DNA of 64,000 bases from Branchiostoma lanceolatum (Eukaryota; Chordata; Leptocardii; Amphioxiformes; Branchiostomatidae): the NCBI RefSeq assembly GCF_035083965.1, contig NC_089722.1, positions 30,880,958-30,944,957 on the forward strand. The letters run 5' to 3'. The notes below the pieces were generated by a model that ran no database searches, had not been told where the DNA came from, and worked only from the letters and a program-made list of their open reading frames with translations. Each line of letters begins with the position of its first letter. Position 1 is the first letter of the stretch. Positions 46,501-55,109 of the stretch are shown here, in pieces. Both the position numbers and the translations under genes were made by a program.

Positions 46501-49250
46501 ATCAGTGAAGCACAACAAAAAGTACTGACTACAAAAAGACAATAACGATAAAATATAAAGGAGGCAGATACCATTATGAAAAAAATTTCCATTTCTTTAT
46601 AATATGGTTGTAAAAACTAAAATCGCAAACACAATGAAAGAAATTAGAATGGTCTTGAATAAGAAGAGCACATGTATTGTAAGGAGTCAAAATTTGACAA
46701 TTTCTTAACTTTTTTGTAAAATTACATACCTTCTCTAGTTTCACCACTTGAAGACTTGTGACCGCCTTGTCGCCGAGAGTTTGATTGACACAGTTGACGG
46801 CCTGTACCAATGCATGCTGGGAACACCTCATGTTGATCTTGATGCAATCGCCACGACTCCTGTTTAGTGGATGACAGAAAACATGCCAAAATCAAAACCT
46901 CTCCTTAAGTCTCTTTATTCAAGACTTTATACTTCAGATACAGCATTTTCCAATTTTCCCAGCCACTTGGTCAATCAATGCAAAACTACAGTACCCAGCC
47001 AACCACAAACACAGTACTCACCCCGACCAATCGATCGCATTGAAACTCTGATTCGAATCAGCCATTACCTGACAAAACTTCCTAGTTTGCTTTAGTGACT
47101 ATATCTGGCAAAACAAACTCGCCAGTGAGATGCTGGAAGGTGTCAGCTTTTAAAAGATGTTTTCAGATTGACAATTTTGGCATTTTGGAAGTGATAGAAC
47201 ATATCAACGATTTAACACATAAGAAAAAGTAGTAGAAACTACATTTTTTTTCAAACGTTAAATCAAGGATACGTTTTATCACTTCCAAAGTGCCAAAATT
47301 ATCAATCTGAAAACATATTTTAAAAGCTGACACCTTCCAGCATCTCACTGGCGAGTTTGTTTTGTCAGATTTAGCCGTTAACGCAACTTAGAAAGCAATT
47401 TGTTGGGTCATGACTGATTTGAATCTGAGTTTCAATGCGATCGATTGGTCGGGGTGAGTACTGAAGACACACCCTGCCGTTACATCCTGCATGGTGACTT
47501 CTCCCTGCTGTAGAGCTGCAAGTTTCTCCTGCAAGGCCACTGCAGCTGGCTTGTCAACACACACCTCCAGTAAGAACACATGTCCCTGGGGGTGTGGCTG
47601 TACTGATGTGTGCAGAGGCTCCACCTGCCCAACACCTGGAGGAATAAATAGAAAGGCGACATTTGTTACGAATGGGGTCCTTTGAGTTATTATCCAATGC
47701 ACAATATTACCACATTTATTTGGTTTTAGTATCAGGGCACCGAAGGCCAAAATATACGTTTTTGGTCTGAAAATGTCCCAAAAACCTCAACAAAATCATT
47801 TCAAAAGCCTCTTTTAAAAAAGATCCAGGGGTAAAGTGTAATGCTTTATTTGTTTAGCTAAGTGCAATGAGGCTTAGCCACGGCTCACATTTTTTGGGTC
47901 CAATGAATAAAGTAATGGTTTTACATTTTGAGAAAATTCAGCCCTTGGCTATTGACAGCCTTTTGTTGTTTCAAGTTGTTTAATCTGTACTGTGTATCTT
48001 TTCCTCTCAATGGGTGCCATGGTGATAGGACCGTTTCAAGCATGAGGCACAAAAGCACACCCTGGTGCACTGAACCAGTACTGCATGCATGCTGTCACTT
48101 ACCACAAAGCATGAAATTCATTGCAACCATATCCCTAAATAGGGTCCTCATGAATTATCCCAGGGCTGTTCGTGCATTGACACGGAGGCCTTAAGATGAC
48201 ACATGTTTTTAAACCAAGCACATCGGGTCCACACCCTACTCTTCTTGATAAGTGTGTCTGGTTCTTTTATGTGGCACTGCAGAGGTTTGACTCATGAGGC
48301 CAATGCCTAAAGCTCCCTCATACACGCGGCTGCCGGGTTTATGTCACCATCCGAAATGACGAATGCAATCTCTAACAACATGCCAGGGCCAACCCTAGGA
48401 TTGAACTCTGACCACAGATCGTACAGAATTTGATCCATATGGCCACGCAGCGGGGTTGCGTTACTGCTTACACCACGGACACATTATACACGAAATATTA
48501 TACACACACTAATGAGTTGTCTTAACTCTATACATTTATCCATAACATCGTCATCATTTTTCACCATCTTCAGTGTTCTTACCTAGTGCTTGCAGCCAGC
48601 CAGTCGTTTACGCCTCCCTTCAGGGCATCATACGCGGTATGCGGAGAGTACACAACGATTATGATTCTCCTAATGGATTGTCTTAACCCTACATGTTTAT
48701 CCACCACATTGTCATCATCCCTTTTCCCTCTGATCACAACCATCTAAGGCCTCTTACCTAACCCTGCAGCCAGCCAGTCATTTACGCCTCCCTTCACAGC
48801 ATCATACGCGGTATGCGGAGAGTACACAGCGATGCAATTCTCCAGACACCTCACCGCTATCCTCTCCTTCCAGCTGCTCTGTGTCAGCCTCTTCAGGGGG
48901 ACGAAGATCGGAGGATGGTAGGACAAGATCAAGTTCGCCTTCTTCTCTACGGCCTCTGCAAGAACGCCCTCTGTCAGATCGTTTGTGAGGAGCATCCGTG
49001 AGACTTTGTGAGGCGGGGACGGTTCCACTAAGAGGCCAACGTTATCCCAGCTCTCTGCTAGGCTTGGAGGTGCAAAATTGTTCAGCACGGTCACAACTTT
49101 CGCTAAGTCTGCCATTTTTGTTGGCACAGTTGTAGAGAGAGTCTTTGCACTGATTCTCTGTGGTTTGCAGCGTTTTGGTGATATGTTTTTACACAAAGAC
49201 GTGAATAATTTGCAGGAAAGTGTTCTACCAACTAAGTTCCTCCATAGCAT
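40265..49250 (-). CDS. NIF3L1: NIF3-like protein 1 (five exons)
   Basis: Member of the NIF3/DUF34 metal-binding family. Exons on the minus strand: 48758-49250 (or from 49115), 47473-47635, 46730-46859, 45793-45934 and 40265-40533. The phases chain 1, 2, 0, 1 and the total is divisible by three. Landmarks: SLAESWDNVGLLVEPSPPH, LILSYHPPIF, IAVYSPHTAYDA, LEKPPLPGAGMGRL, VALCAGSGGSVL, ADVYLTGEMSHHDI and CEHSNTERGFL, including the His, Asp and Glu residues that ligand metals in the family. From 49115 the product is 353 residues; from 49250 it gains 45 residues that are basic and rich in S/R/L and look like a mitochondrial presequence. The biochemical role of the family is not settled. Shares a promoter with SIRT4. 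Confidence 0.92.
40521..41010. repeat. Five-unit tandem array of the NIF3L1 last-exon acceptor
   Basis: Units begin GTGGAACCTGGGAAAACNGC at about 40527, 40627, 40724, 40835 and 40937 (the last GTAG). Each is about 97-111 bp and includes CATGTAAAACATAGAGTT and GACAATGCATTAGACAAAAT. The first unit holds the real acceptor and the first bases of the exon. Confidence 0.9.
41753..41964. mobile_element. TACTGTAAATC / GAATTACAGTA family, copy 1
   Basis: Starts TACTGTAAATCAATTTGATA and ends ATCAAGAATTACAGTA. Shares AAATATTAGTGATCAAATAT and GATGAAATTTTAGCTGTTG with the copy at 45580. A family distinct from the TACTGTAAATGC palindromes. Confidence 0.8.
42608..42838. mobile_element. Foldback element, AGGCCACACC family, copy in NIF3L1 intron
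   Basis: Starts AGGCCACACCATTTTAATTT and ends AAATTAAATTGGTGTGGCCT. Interior closely matches copy 1 at 5012, same orientation (CAGGAAAACAGAATCTCTGA, CAGGGTCAGGTGCAAG). Confidence 0.88.
43527..43739. mobile_element. Palindromic element, TACTGTAAATGC family, copy 5
   Basis: Starts TACTGTAAATGCAGAAATG and ends TTAAATGCATTTACAGTA. Loop has TGTCCAATCCTGTAGCAGT, closest to copy 4. Confidence 0.9.
44850..45024. mobile_element. Palindromic element, TACTGTAAATGC family, copy 6 (short)
   Basis: Starts TACTGTAAATGCATTTAAG and ends TTGCTGCATTTACAGTA. About 175 bp, with part of the left arm missing; loop keeps CACTGCTACAGTATTG. Confidence 0.88.
45580..45745. mobile_element. TACTGTAAATC / GAATTACAGTA family, copy 2
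   Basis: Starts TACTGTAAATCACAGCACTT and ends AATCAAGAATTACAGTA. Lies 48 bp beyond the donor of NIF3L1 exon 4. Confidence 0.8.
45793..45934 (-). CDS. NIF3L1: NIF3L1 exon 4
   Basis: Acceptor TGTTTTCCAG, donor TGGAAG|GTGAGG, 142 bp, phase 0 in and 1 out. Encodes PPLPGAGMGRLVTLD and ends LRLNHVRLGMGEGRTLE, matching vertebrate 'PLLLHTGMGRL...GRTLE'. A second AG 13 bp further in breaks the frame, so the upstream acceptor is preferred. Confidence 0.87.
46730..46859 (-). CDS. NIF3L1: NIF3L1 exon 3
   Basis: Acceptor CTAAACAG, donor GAGAAG|GTATGT, 130 bp, phase 2 in and 0 out. Encodes CIKINMRCSQHALVQAVNCV and ends SLQVVKLEK, matching the vertebrate 'INLNCTQKALMQVV...LEK' segment. Confidence 0.85.
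47012..47463. mobile_element. 452-bp inverted-repeat element at NIF3L1 exon 2 donor
   Basis: Starts CAGTACTCACCCCGACCAAT and ends ATTGGTCGGGGTGAGTACTG. The arms are about 180-190 bp long and include TCGATCGCATTGAAACTCT, GATGCTGGAAGGTGTCAGC and CAGATTGACAATTTTGGCA. The loop is about 75 bp. It ends 10 bp from the exon 2 donor. Confidence 0.85.
47473..47635 (-). CDS. NIF3L1: NIF3L1 exon 2
   Basis: Acceptor TTCCTCCAG, 163 bp, phase 1 in and 2 out. Encodes VGQVEPLHTSVQPHPQG and a stretch corresponding to the inserted PII-like domain (VFLLEVCVDKPAAVALQEKL). The donor GCAGG|GTGTGT is not strong and was chosen because it alone gives the phase needed by exon 3. An inverted-repeat element starts 10 bp past it. 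Confidence 0.75.
48220..48480 (-). mobile_element. SINE-like fragment with tRNA-like segment
   Basis: On the minus strand GAGTTCAATCCTAGGGTTGG resembles a tRNA T-arm/B box. The other end shares CCCTACTCTTCTTGATAA with 31000-31115. Lies in NIF3L1 intron 1. Confidence 0.45.
48510..48845 (-). repeat. Tandem duplication of the NIF3L1 exon 1 end
   Basis: Two units of about 165-175 bp: 48510-48674 (copy) and 48675-48845 (real exon edge plus intron). The copy still reads VYSPHTAYDALKGGVNDWLA in frame and keeps a strong GTAAGA donor at its end, but has no acceptor of its own. Confidence 0.88.
48758..49250 (-). CDS. NIF3L1: NIF3L1 exon 1
   Basis: Donor GTTAG|GTAAGA, exit phase 1. The conserved core begins MADLAKVVTVLNNF at 49115, matching the vertebrate start of the domain. 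An upstream in-frame ATG at 49250 adds MLWRNLVGRTLSCKLFTSLC and further basic residues, mitochondrial-like. Still further ATGs at 49262 and 49304 are possible; 49250 or 49115 is preferred because the promoter motifs lie just beyond. Its 3' end is duplicated downstream at 48579-48670. Confidence 0.88.
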
Positions 49251-49491
49251 CCTCCCCCACATGCTCTCATGTACGAACTTTGACCTCAGTAGCAGACGAC
49301 ACAAAATTTACTCACATCATTTCCTATTGGTTACCTCTGGCCAATCAGGAAAGCCTTTAAATAAGTAATCAAGATGGCGCTGTTGTCCCACTTCCGGGTT
49401 GTCTTTCTTGCATAAGAAGTTCATTTTTAGTTCTTATCTAACGATTAAAAGTAGTTTTCGAGTATATTTTTGCGTTTTAGAGAATCTGAAG
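49251..49491. promoter_or_regulatory. Shared NIF3L1-SIRT4 promoter
   Basis: The two genes start back to back within about 190-240 bp (or 375 bp if NIF3L1 starts at 49115). The interval has CTATTGG (49323-49329) and CCAATCA (49341-49347), one CCAAT box per strand, a YY1-type AAGATGGCG (about 49371) and an ETS/GABP-type ACTTCCGG (49390-49397). It has no TATA box. This mix is typical of bidirectional promoters of nuclear genes for mitochondrial proteins. Confidence 0.75.
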
Positions 49492-50878
49492 ATGCAAAGC
49501 ATAGAAGCAGCCAATATGTTGTTCCGATCCCTCCGGCTTTTGAGGGAGACGCCGCTTCAAATCGTGCCGGTACGTTGCCAGTCAAACGCGACAAAGGTCA
49601 ACACAGCTGCAAACTTTGACTTCGTCCCAGTGACCGATCCCGCCGACTTACAAGACATTGAGGAGCTTCAAGACTTTGTGAGGACGTCTAGAAGGCTCTT
49701 TGTAATCAGTGGGGCTGGTATATCTACGGAATCGGGCATTCCGGACTACCGATCGGAAGGGGTCGGTCTGTACGCCCGGAGTGACAACCGGCCGGTCCAG
49801 TATGCTGATTTCCTCAATAGCAGCTCAATACGACAGCGGTACTGGGCACGGAACTACGTCGGGTGGCCGAAGTTTTCCTCCTTCTCGCCTAACGTGTCTC
49901 ACAAGACGCTAAGCGGTTGGGAAGCGGCCGGTAAGGTGCACTGGCTGGTCACTCAGAACGTGGACTCTCTTCACGTCAAGGCAGGGAGCAGGAAAGTGAC
50001 GGAGCTTCACGGCAGCGCCGCTCGGGTCATGTGTCTGTCCTGCCCGTCCATCATACCTCGTGACGACATGCAGAGACGAATCAAACATCTCAACCCGGCC
50101 TGGCACGCGGAGTCCCAGGAGATGGCGCCCGACGCGGACGTTTTCCTTACTCCGGAACAGATCGAAGGTTTCAGGGTGCCCGAGTGCGAGAGATGCGGCG
50201 GGGTCTTGAAGCCACAGATCGTGTTTTTCGGAGACAACGTGCCGAAGCCGACCGTCCAGTTCGTGCACAAGATGCTGAAAGAATCGGACGCCATGTTGGT
50301 TGCCGGATCATCACTTCAGGTAAAACGGATAGTCTTATAATTACTCTAGAACTTGGAATATCCTTTTGTTTTGACCTACTTTGGAGTAGTCATTGCACCA
50401 GCGCCCCTGACGAATTTGATTATCACTGCAGTTCATTTTCAGAACGTGACTTGTCTTGTCCTTGGTGCTGGAAAGTGCTCAAAACAAAGTACCGTCACTG
50501 AGTGTAACAGCAATGGGGCGCATTGATAGATATCGTTCCCAGCACGAAACATAAAACCACCGCATCTATATTAAGATTTTGTGTTAACAATGAGGACCCC
50601 AGTTTGTTCTTGTATTATATTGTTCAGTATATTTGTACATCTCTAATGACTTCATTCGAAGTGGTTAGATTCTTCTTTACCAAAAGGTTTTTTTCCTGGA
50701 ATTTTACAGTCATGTTGTTGCCTTCTAGGTGTACTCGGCGTACAGGTTCGTGTCCGCTGCGCATGATCAGAAGAAGCCAATCGCCCTCTTGAACATCGGA
50801 CCGACTCGTGGGGACAAGCTGGCTGACCTCAAGGTCAGCGCCCGGTGTGGAGACGTGCTGCCTCAGATTCAACTATGA
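49492..50878 (+). CDS. SIRT4: Sirtuin 4 (two exons, complete)
   Basis: Mitochondrial class II sirtuin: NAD-dependent lipoamidase, deacylase and ADP-ribosyltransferase by family. Exons 49492-50319 and 50729-50878 (CAG|GTAAAA donor, TTCTAG acceptor) give 325 residues; human SIRT4 has 314. Seen: a mitochondrial-type leader ([20 protein letters not shown]), the NAD-binding [15 protein letters not shown] (about 74-88), TQNVDSLH (154-161), catalytic His 173 in VTELHG, zinc cysteines at 181, 184, 232 and 235, [15 protein letters not shown] just before the intron, and NIGPTRGD in exon 2. An in-frame ATG at 49399 would add 31 residues; 49492 is preferred because the upstream part overlaps the promoter and is not family-like. 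Confidence 0.95.
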
Positions 50879-50942
50879 CCCCTGACCTCAAGGTCAGCAC
50901 CCGGTGTGGAGATGTACTGCCTCAGATTCAACTATGACCCTT
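50824..50942 (+). repeat. Tandem duplication of the SIRT4 3' coding end
   Basis: The last 55 or so bases of the CDS with the stop (TGACCTCAAGGTCAGCGCCC ... CAACTATGACCCC) are repeated immediately after it with period 59 bp and about three substitutions. The first stop makes the copy noncoding. Confidence 0.92.
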
Positions 50943-50996
50943 GACCTGACATAACTGCCATGCAGATTTGGTGTACCATATACTTTGTCAAACTAG

Positions 50997-51002
50997 AATA
51001 AA
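50997..51002 (+). terminator. Polyadenylation signal AATAAA of SIRT4
   Basis: A canonical AATAAA about 120 bp after the SIRT4 stop codon, in the expected position and strand. Confidence 0.6.
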
Positions 51003-51449
51003 AGATTAAGCTGACAGTGGAATGAGAGAAAAGATTTTATTTGAATGAGACACTAGTCTGTATAATGCAAACTCCAGCTGTCCGGGGGTTTCTGTCCCCT
51101 CCCCTAGGCAGCGAGCAGTTATAGGGCGGCAAGCGGTTACAGGAGGCTTGATTGAAATCAGGCTAAATGAGACACAAACAAATTGAAACTTTGCAGCCAT
51201 ACGACATGTGAGTGATTACAAATTCAATCCATACATATACATTGTATGTTTGCAAACTTTATAAGTAATTCATTCACTTTAGGTATGTATTTGGTGGTGA
51301 CTTTCTATTTGAAATGCTGAATGTTTTAAAACTGTTGTATTGGTGAAGGATTTGATATGGTAAGTCACACTCAGGGTTGTTCTCTGACAAGAATATTGCA
51401 CAAAACAACTTATCATGTTATCAAGCTATCTAAATATATCTATTGAGTT

Positions 51450-52040
51450 CAGGGGTGCCAAAGAATACATACGAATTTTACGGAATACATACGAATTTTA
51501 CGGAATACATACGATCCATTACTAGAAACATACGATCCGTACGGAATACATACGATCCATTACGCAGAAACATACGATCCGTACGGAATACATACGATCC
51601 ATTACGCGGAATACATACGATCCGTACTAATTTGCTGGCCATCGCGCTAGCACCGAATCTAGCTTTGTCTGGTCTCCTAGTTGGTCTAAGCCTACATCAG
51701 TCTTAATTTAGTGCAGCTTGAGATTTTTAGAGTTTATCCGGATGGGATACGCCATTATTAAGCTCTTATAAGCCTAGATATCGTACGAAGAACTGGTTAT
51801 CCCGAGTCCGCCATATTGAATTTGCCGCCGATGTCACGTGATCAGGACATTTCTCCAAATTAGTAAGGATCGTATGTATTCCGCGTAATGGATCGTATGT
51901 ATTCCGTACGGATCGTATGTTTCTGCGTAATGGATCGTATGTATTCCGTACGGATCGTATGTTTCTAGTAATGGATCGTATGTATTCCGTAAAATTCGTA
52001 TGTATTTCGTAAAATTCGTATGTATTCTTTGGCACCCCTG
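51450..52040. mobile_element. DNA transposon with minisatellite-filled inverted repeats
   Basis: Ends are CAGGGGTGCCAAAGAATAC and GTATTCTTTGGCACCCCTG, with a GAGTT direct repeat on both sides (51445-51449, 52041-52045). Each arm, about 180 bp, is a tandem array of GGAATACATACGATCC-type units that alternate with GAAACATACGATCCGTAC. The two arms are almost exact inverse copies. The middle (about 51640-51860) is single-copy and noncoding. Confidence 0.88.
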
Positions 52041-52746
52041 GAGTTAGTTTTTGGACTCTGCAAACATTCATTGGACATAACAGTCCACCCTTTTCACTTA
52101 TGACCTCTGACCTCCGAACCTTCTTGCCTATTTTATCTTGTGTATGAAATGATGACTCAACGATGTTAAATTGGATTGTAAAATTAATTGACTTAATGAT
52201 TGATACTAGCATTGTATAAGTAGTTATGTGTAAATTGCAATTGTAAATGTGTTTGTCTGTCCCTAACCGTTGACTCTCAAACATCAGCTATGCTACCTCG
52301 AGAGTCAGTGTAGTGTGCTGTGACATTTGACAATAAATAAATAAATGTTATCAAGCAATGTGTCGTCAGGACTGTAGTACTCAGGGATCTACCAAACTTC
52401 AAAAGTGACAAATTTCCTTCTGCGTTCTTCATACTGACTCAAAGGAAGGGAAATGATCTTTGATTCTATGGCTGGAAATTGTTAAAGCAATCATATTGTG
52501 AATAAAACTGATCTCAAAAAATTTCTGTGTTACTCGCATTCCTTGTGGTTTGTAAGTTGTCAGACTCTGTCACAGTTCGTTGATTAGCTCATTACTTGTC
52601 TACTATCCTTAATGATTGTTAATACATGTAGACGAGAGAATGGCAATGGTAATATTACACATGTCAAATGGGTTGTGGACAATATGCAAAACGCACATTT
52701 GAAAGTATTATACACAACTTACGCTCCACCTCTTCCAGAAGCATCA

Positions 52747-52989
52747 TCAGCTACAGCATCTCCGACAATCATCGCAGAAATATCTTACTTCCGGATGTTT
52801 TGAGTGATTATGAGCTGTAACATCTAAACAGTATCTCTGAGTATCACACGTCCACTTTATAACTTCAGAAGAGCTGGTGGCAATTGCTTTAACATTATTA
52901 TCTCCTAGAAATTCTCGTAAATGACTAAGATGTTTTATACAAATGCATTTCTCTCGAAGATCAACGTTCCCGACTAGCAGCTCATCCAA
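52747..52989 (-). pseudogene. Unrecognised 80-codon frame with zinc-finger-like cysteines
   Basis: The minus strand reads MDELLVGNVDLREKCICIKH and later CDTQRYCLDV, HNHSKH and FCDDCRRCCS, with clustered Cys and His. It is protein-like and ends with a normal stop, but there is no domain I can name. Adjacent DNA is repetitive, so a transposon-derived piece is plausible. Confidence 0.25.
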
Positions 52990-53364
52990 GAGTGGTTTTA
53001 CAAACGTCGCACGGCTGTAGCTGTGTCAAAGTTGTAGAGCTTTACAAACAGTGCATCCTAAATCACTCTCAGATGGGCGTCGCTATCACTTTAACCACAA
53101 GAGATTTCAAAGTAAATATACAAACTGAGATGACGTTCTCTCTTTTTCCTTGAAAACAAAAAAACAGCAGATTTTGCTTTACTAGATTGTTGGAATGGAA
53201 CCATGTATCATGCGCTCTCAGCTGGGCGTCGCAATCGCTTTTACTGAAAAAATGCCAAAATCTTTTAAAGTCTATATGTCGAGAGAGACACCTAATTTTC
53301 TCTCTCTTCCATTGAAAACCAATAACAGCGGATTTTGCGCTGGTACCTTTTTGACTAGCCTCCA

Positions 53365-53562
53365 AGTTATAATACACTTTTTGCAGCCAGCGGTAACCAT
53401 CAGCCAGACTGTAACTATCTTGCCGGTAGAGCCTGCACGAAGACGGCGGCTCAAAGCGAAACTAAAAGCACGCGTTAGGAGCGTTTGGCACAGAGGTGCG
53501 AATCTACGGGCAAAATGGTTACAGTCTGGCTGATGGTTACGGGCTGGCTGCATAAAGTGAAT
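53365..53562. mobile_element. About 200-bp inverted-repeat element
   Basis: TATAATACACTTTTTGCAGC, then AACCATCAGCCAGACTGTAA, at the left is matched in inverse by TTACAGTCTGGCTGATGGTT and GCTGCATAAAGTGAATTATA at the right. Arms about 50 bp. Confidence 0.75.
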
Positions 53563-53773
53563 TATAAGCCCCCAAAGAGGCAAGGTAGAGCCTGCTATGG
53601 AGGCTACTTTTTGGCAAAAAAACTCTACACTATCGAAAAAGGCACAGACAAACACTGACTACATCTTTATTTCTGATGCAACCGATGTCACCAGACTACC
53701 CAGGGTCCTATCTGAAAATGTCCGGTCGCTAAAATTAGCCAAATTTCATTGACACATCATCATATCACATTGT

Positions 53774-53854
53774 ATGATATCATCCAGCGTTCACCGGTTC
53801 GGTAAATCTCTGTCGTTTTCCGACAAAGACTCTTCTCTCCATATCATTAATCAG
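53774..53854 (+). other. Possible 5' untranslated exon of kelch copy A
   Basis: A strong donor AATCAG|GTAAGC at 53854/53855 lies 1.2 kb upstream of the acceptor at 55090. The upstream edge is not defined. Inferred only because the coding exon starts with an intron acceptor. Confidence 0.3.
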
Positions 53855-55109
53855 GTAAGCAATTTTTTGTTGATATTATCCATGAACATTATTTCGAACT
53901 GTAGGAAAAGCGCTATACTGCATTGTCTGTTTTCAGAGGAGGGGCGGTATCGCACTGGATGCGAGTCTTGTACACCTGTAGTAAGTGTTAACTGTTGCCC
54001 TAAAAGGCGTTACAACCACTACCCCCTTCCCACTTAGGAACTGTCGTTAGAGATATGATATAACACAGTGTAACGTTGCAAAGTAGGTCAAAGTCAAACG
54101 CACATTCAGTATCATTCCCCCAAACCCAACCGCCGGCCGGCTTTAGTCTGCCAAATCTGCTACCAAAGCTGTTCTATGTGGATATCGTGATGAGATTGTA
54201 TGTCAGTATGGTGGTGTGTTTATGACATGGGTCAGACGGGAGTCTTAACACAAGAAGAATATGTGACAGACACTGGCAGATGTTCGTGCGATGTTTTTTA
54301 AGGTATTCTTACTGTTGGGCACACGTTCAACATCCCTACTTCATGTTTGTAATGATACCGATAGTTCTGAGTAGCATCACGTTTCATTACGTGACTCAGT
54401 GAACAGTGAACAAGGTTCATATCTGATCTGCCTGACTCTTTGGTATGTCGGAAGGCTTTTTTTAATTCATCCTTAAGCCCCCGTCACAAATAAGAAATTC
54501 AGCTCGGCCGACGTGTTGGCGAGTTTTAAATGTGCATTTTCGGCCAAAGTACGACCGACGTCTTGTCGATTACGCGAGCTTCGGGCGATTTTTAGAAATC
54601 AAAGTTGATCCTATTATTGGCTTTTTACCAGGTCAGTCGATTCTGACTTCGTCCATGTCCAAGAGGTGGTACCATCTTATGGAGGATTTTTAGTTTTTAG
54701 AGTTCGACGGAGATCACCCGAGATTTTCATTGGAAAATACGGTCGACGCTAGGGCGATTTTGAAATTCGGCGAGCTTCGGGCGATCTACAAATTCCGCCG
54801 ACGCTCGAATGAATTGTGAAGCCGGCTTTACCATGTCATCTTCTGACTTTTAGAAAATCAATCTTAATCTTGTTCTGAAAGATAAGAAGCACTCTGTGCG
54901 TAGTAAAAGTGATAGTTTGGTTTCTTTTACAGAAACAGGAACCTAGCTACAGAATTATTCTATTTTGGACTCCACTGTGGTCATTGCATATCCTTCAAAG
55001 AATGTATTCCATGTTAGATATCATTCCTTAAAAAAACAGTCTGGGCTTCCAATAAACAATGCTATCTCTCTTTATCGTTTTGTTCTTCAGATTTTTACGA
55101 CTATGCAAC

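Larger units (their letters stand above)
50879..55109. other. Region between SIRT4 and the first kelch gene
   Basis: Holds the SIRT4 3' end, the transposon 51450-52040, the frame at 52747-52989, a foldback at 53365-53562 and a candidate untranslated exon with donor at 53855. Around 53000-53330 there is a repeat (TGGGCGTCGCNATC blocks) that recurs inverted near 58560-58690. Near 54480-54830 there is CpG-rich sequence with GGCGAGCTTCGGGCGAT repeats, probably a decayed transposon. Confidence 0.5.

Noticed and set aside
49399..49491. SIRT4 start at the upstream in-frame ATG
   Set aside because: Adds 31 residues with no mitochondrial or sirtuin character and overlaps the promoter motifs; the ATG at 49492 fits the family length.
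49909..50294. Antisense frames over SIRT4 exon 1
   Set aside because: Shadows of a GC-rich coding exon; no family features.
55059..55109. Kelch copy A start at 55059
   Set aside because: The stretch up to TTCTTCAG at 55090 reads as an intron end with a pyrimidine tract, not protein; copy B has the same arrangement.
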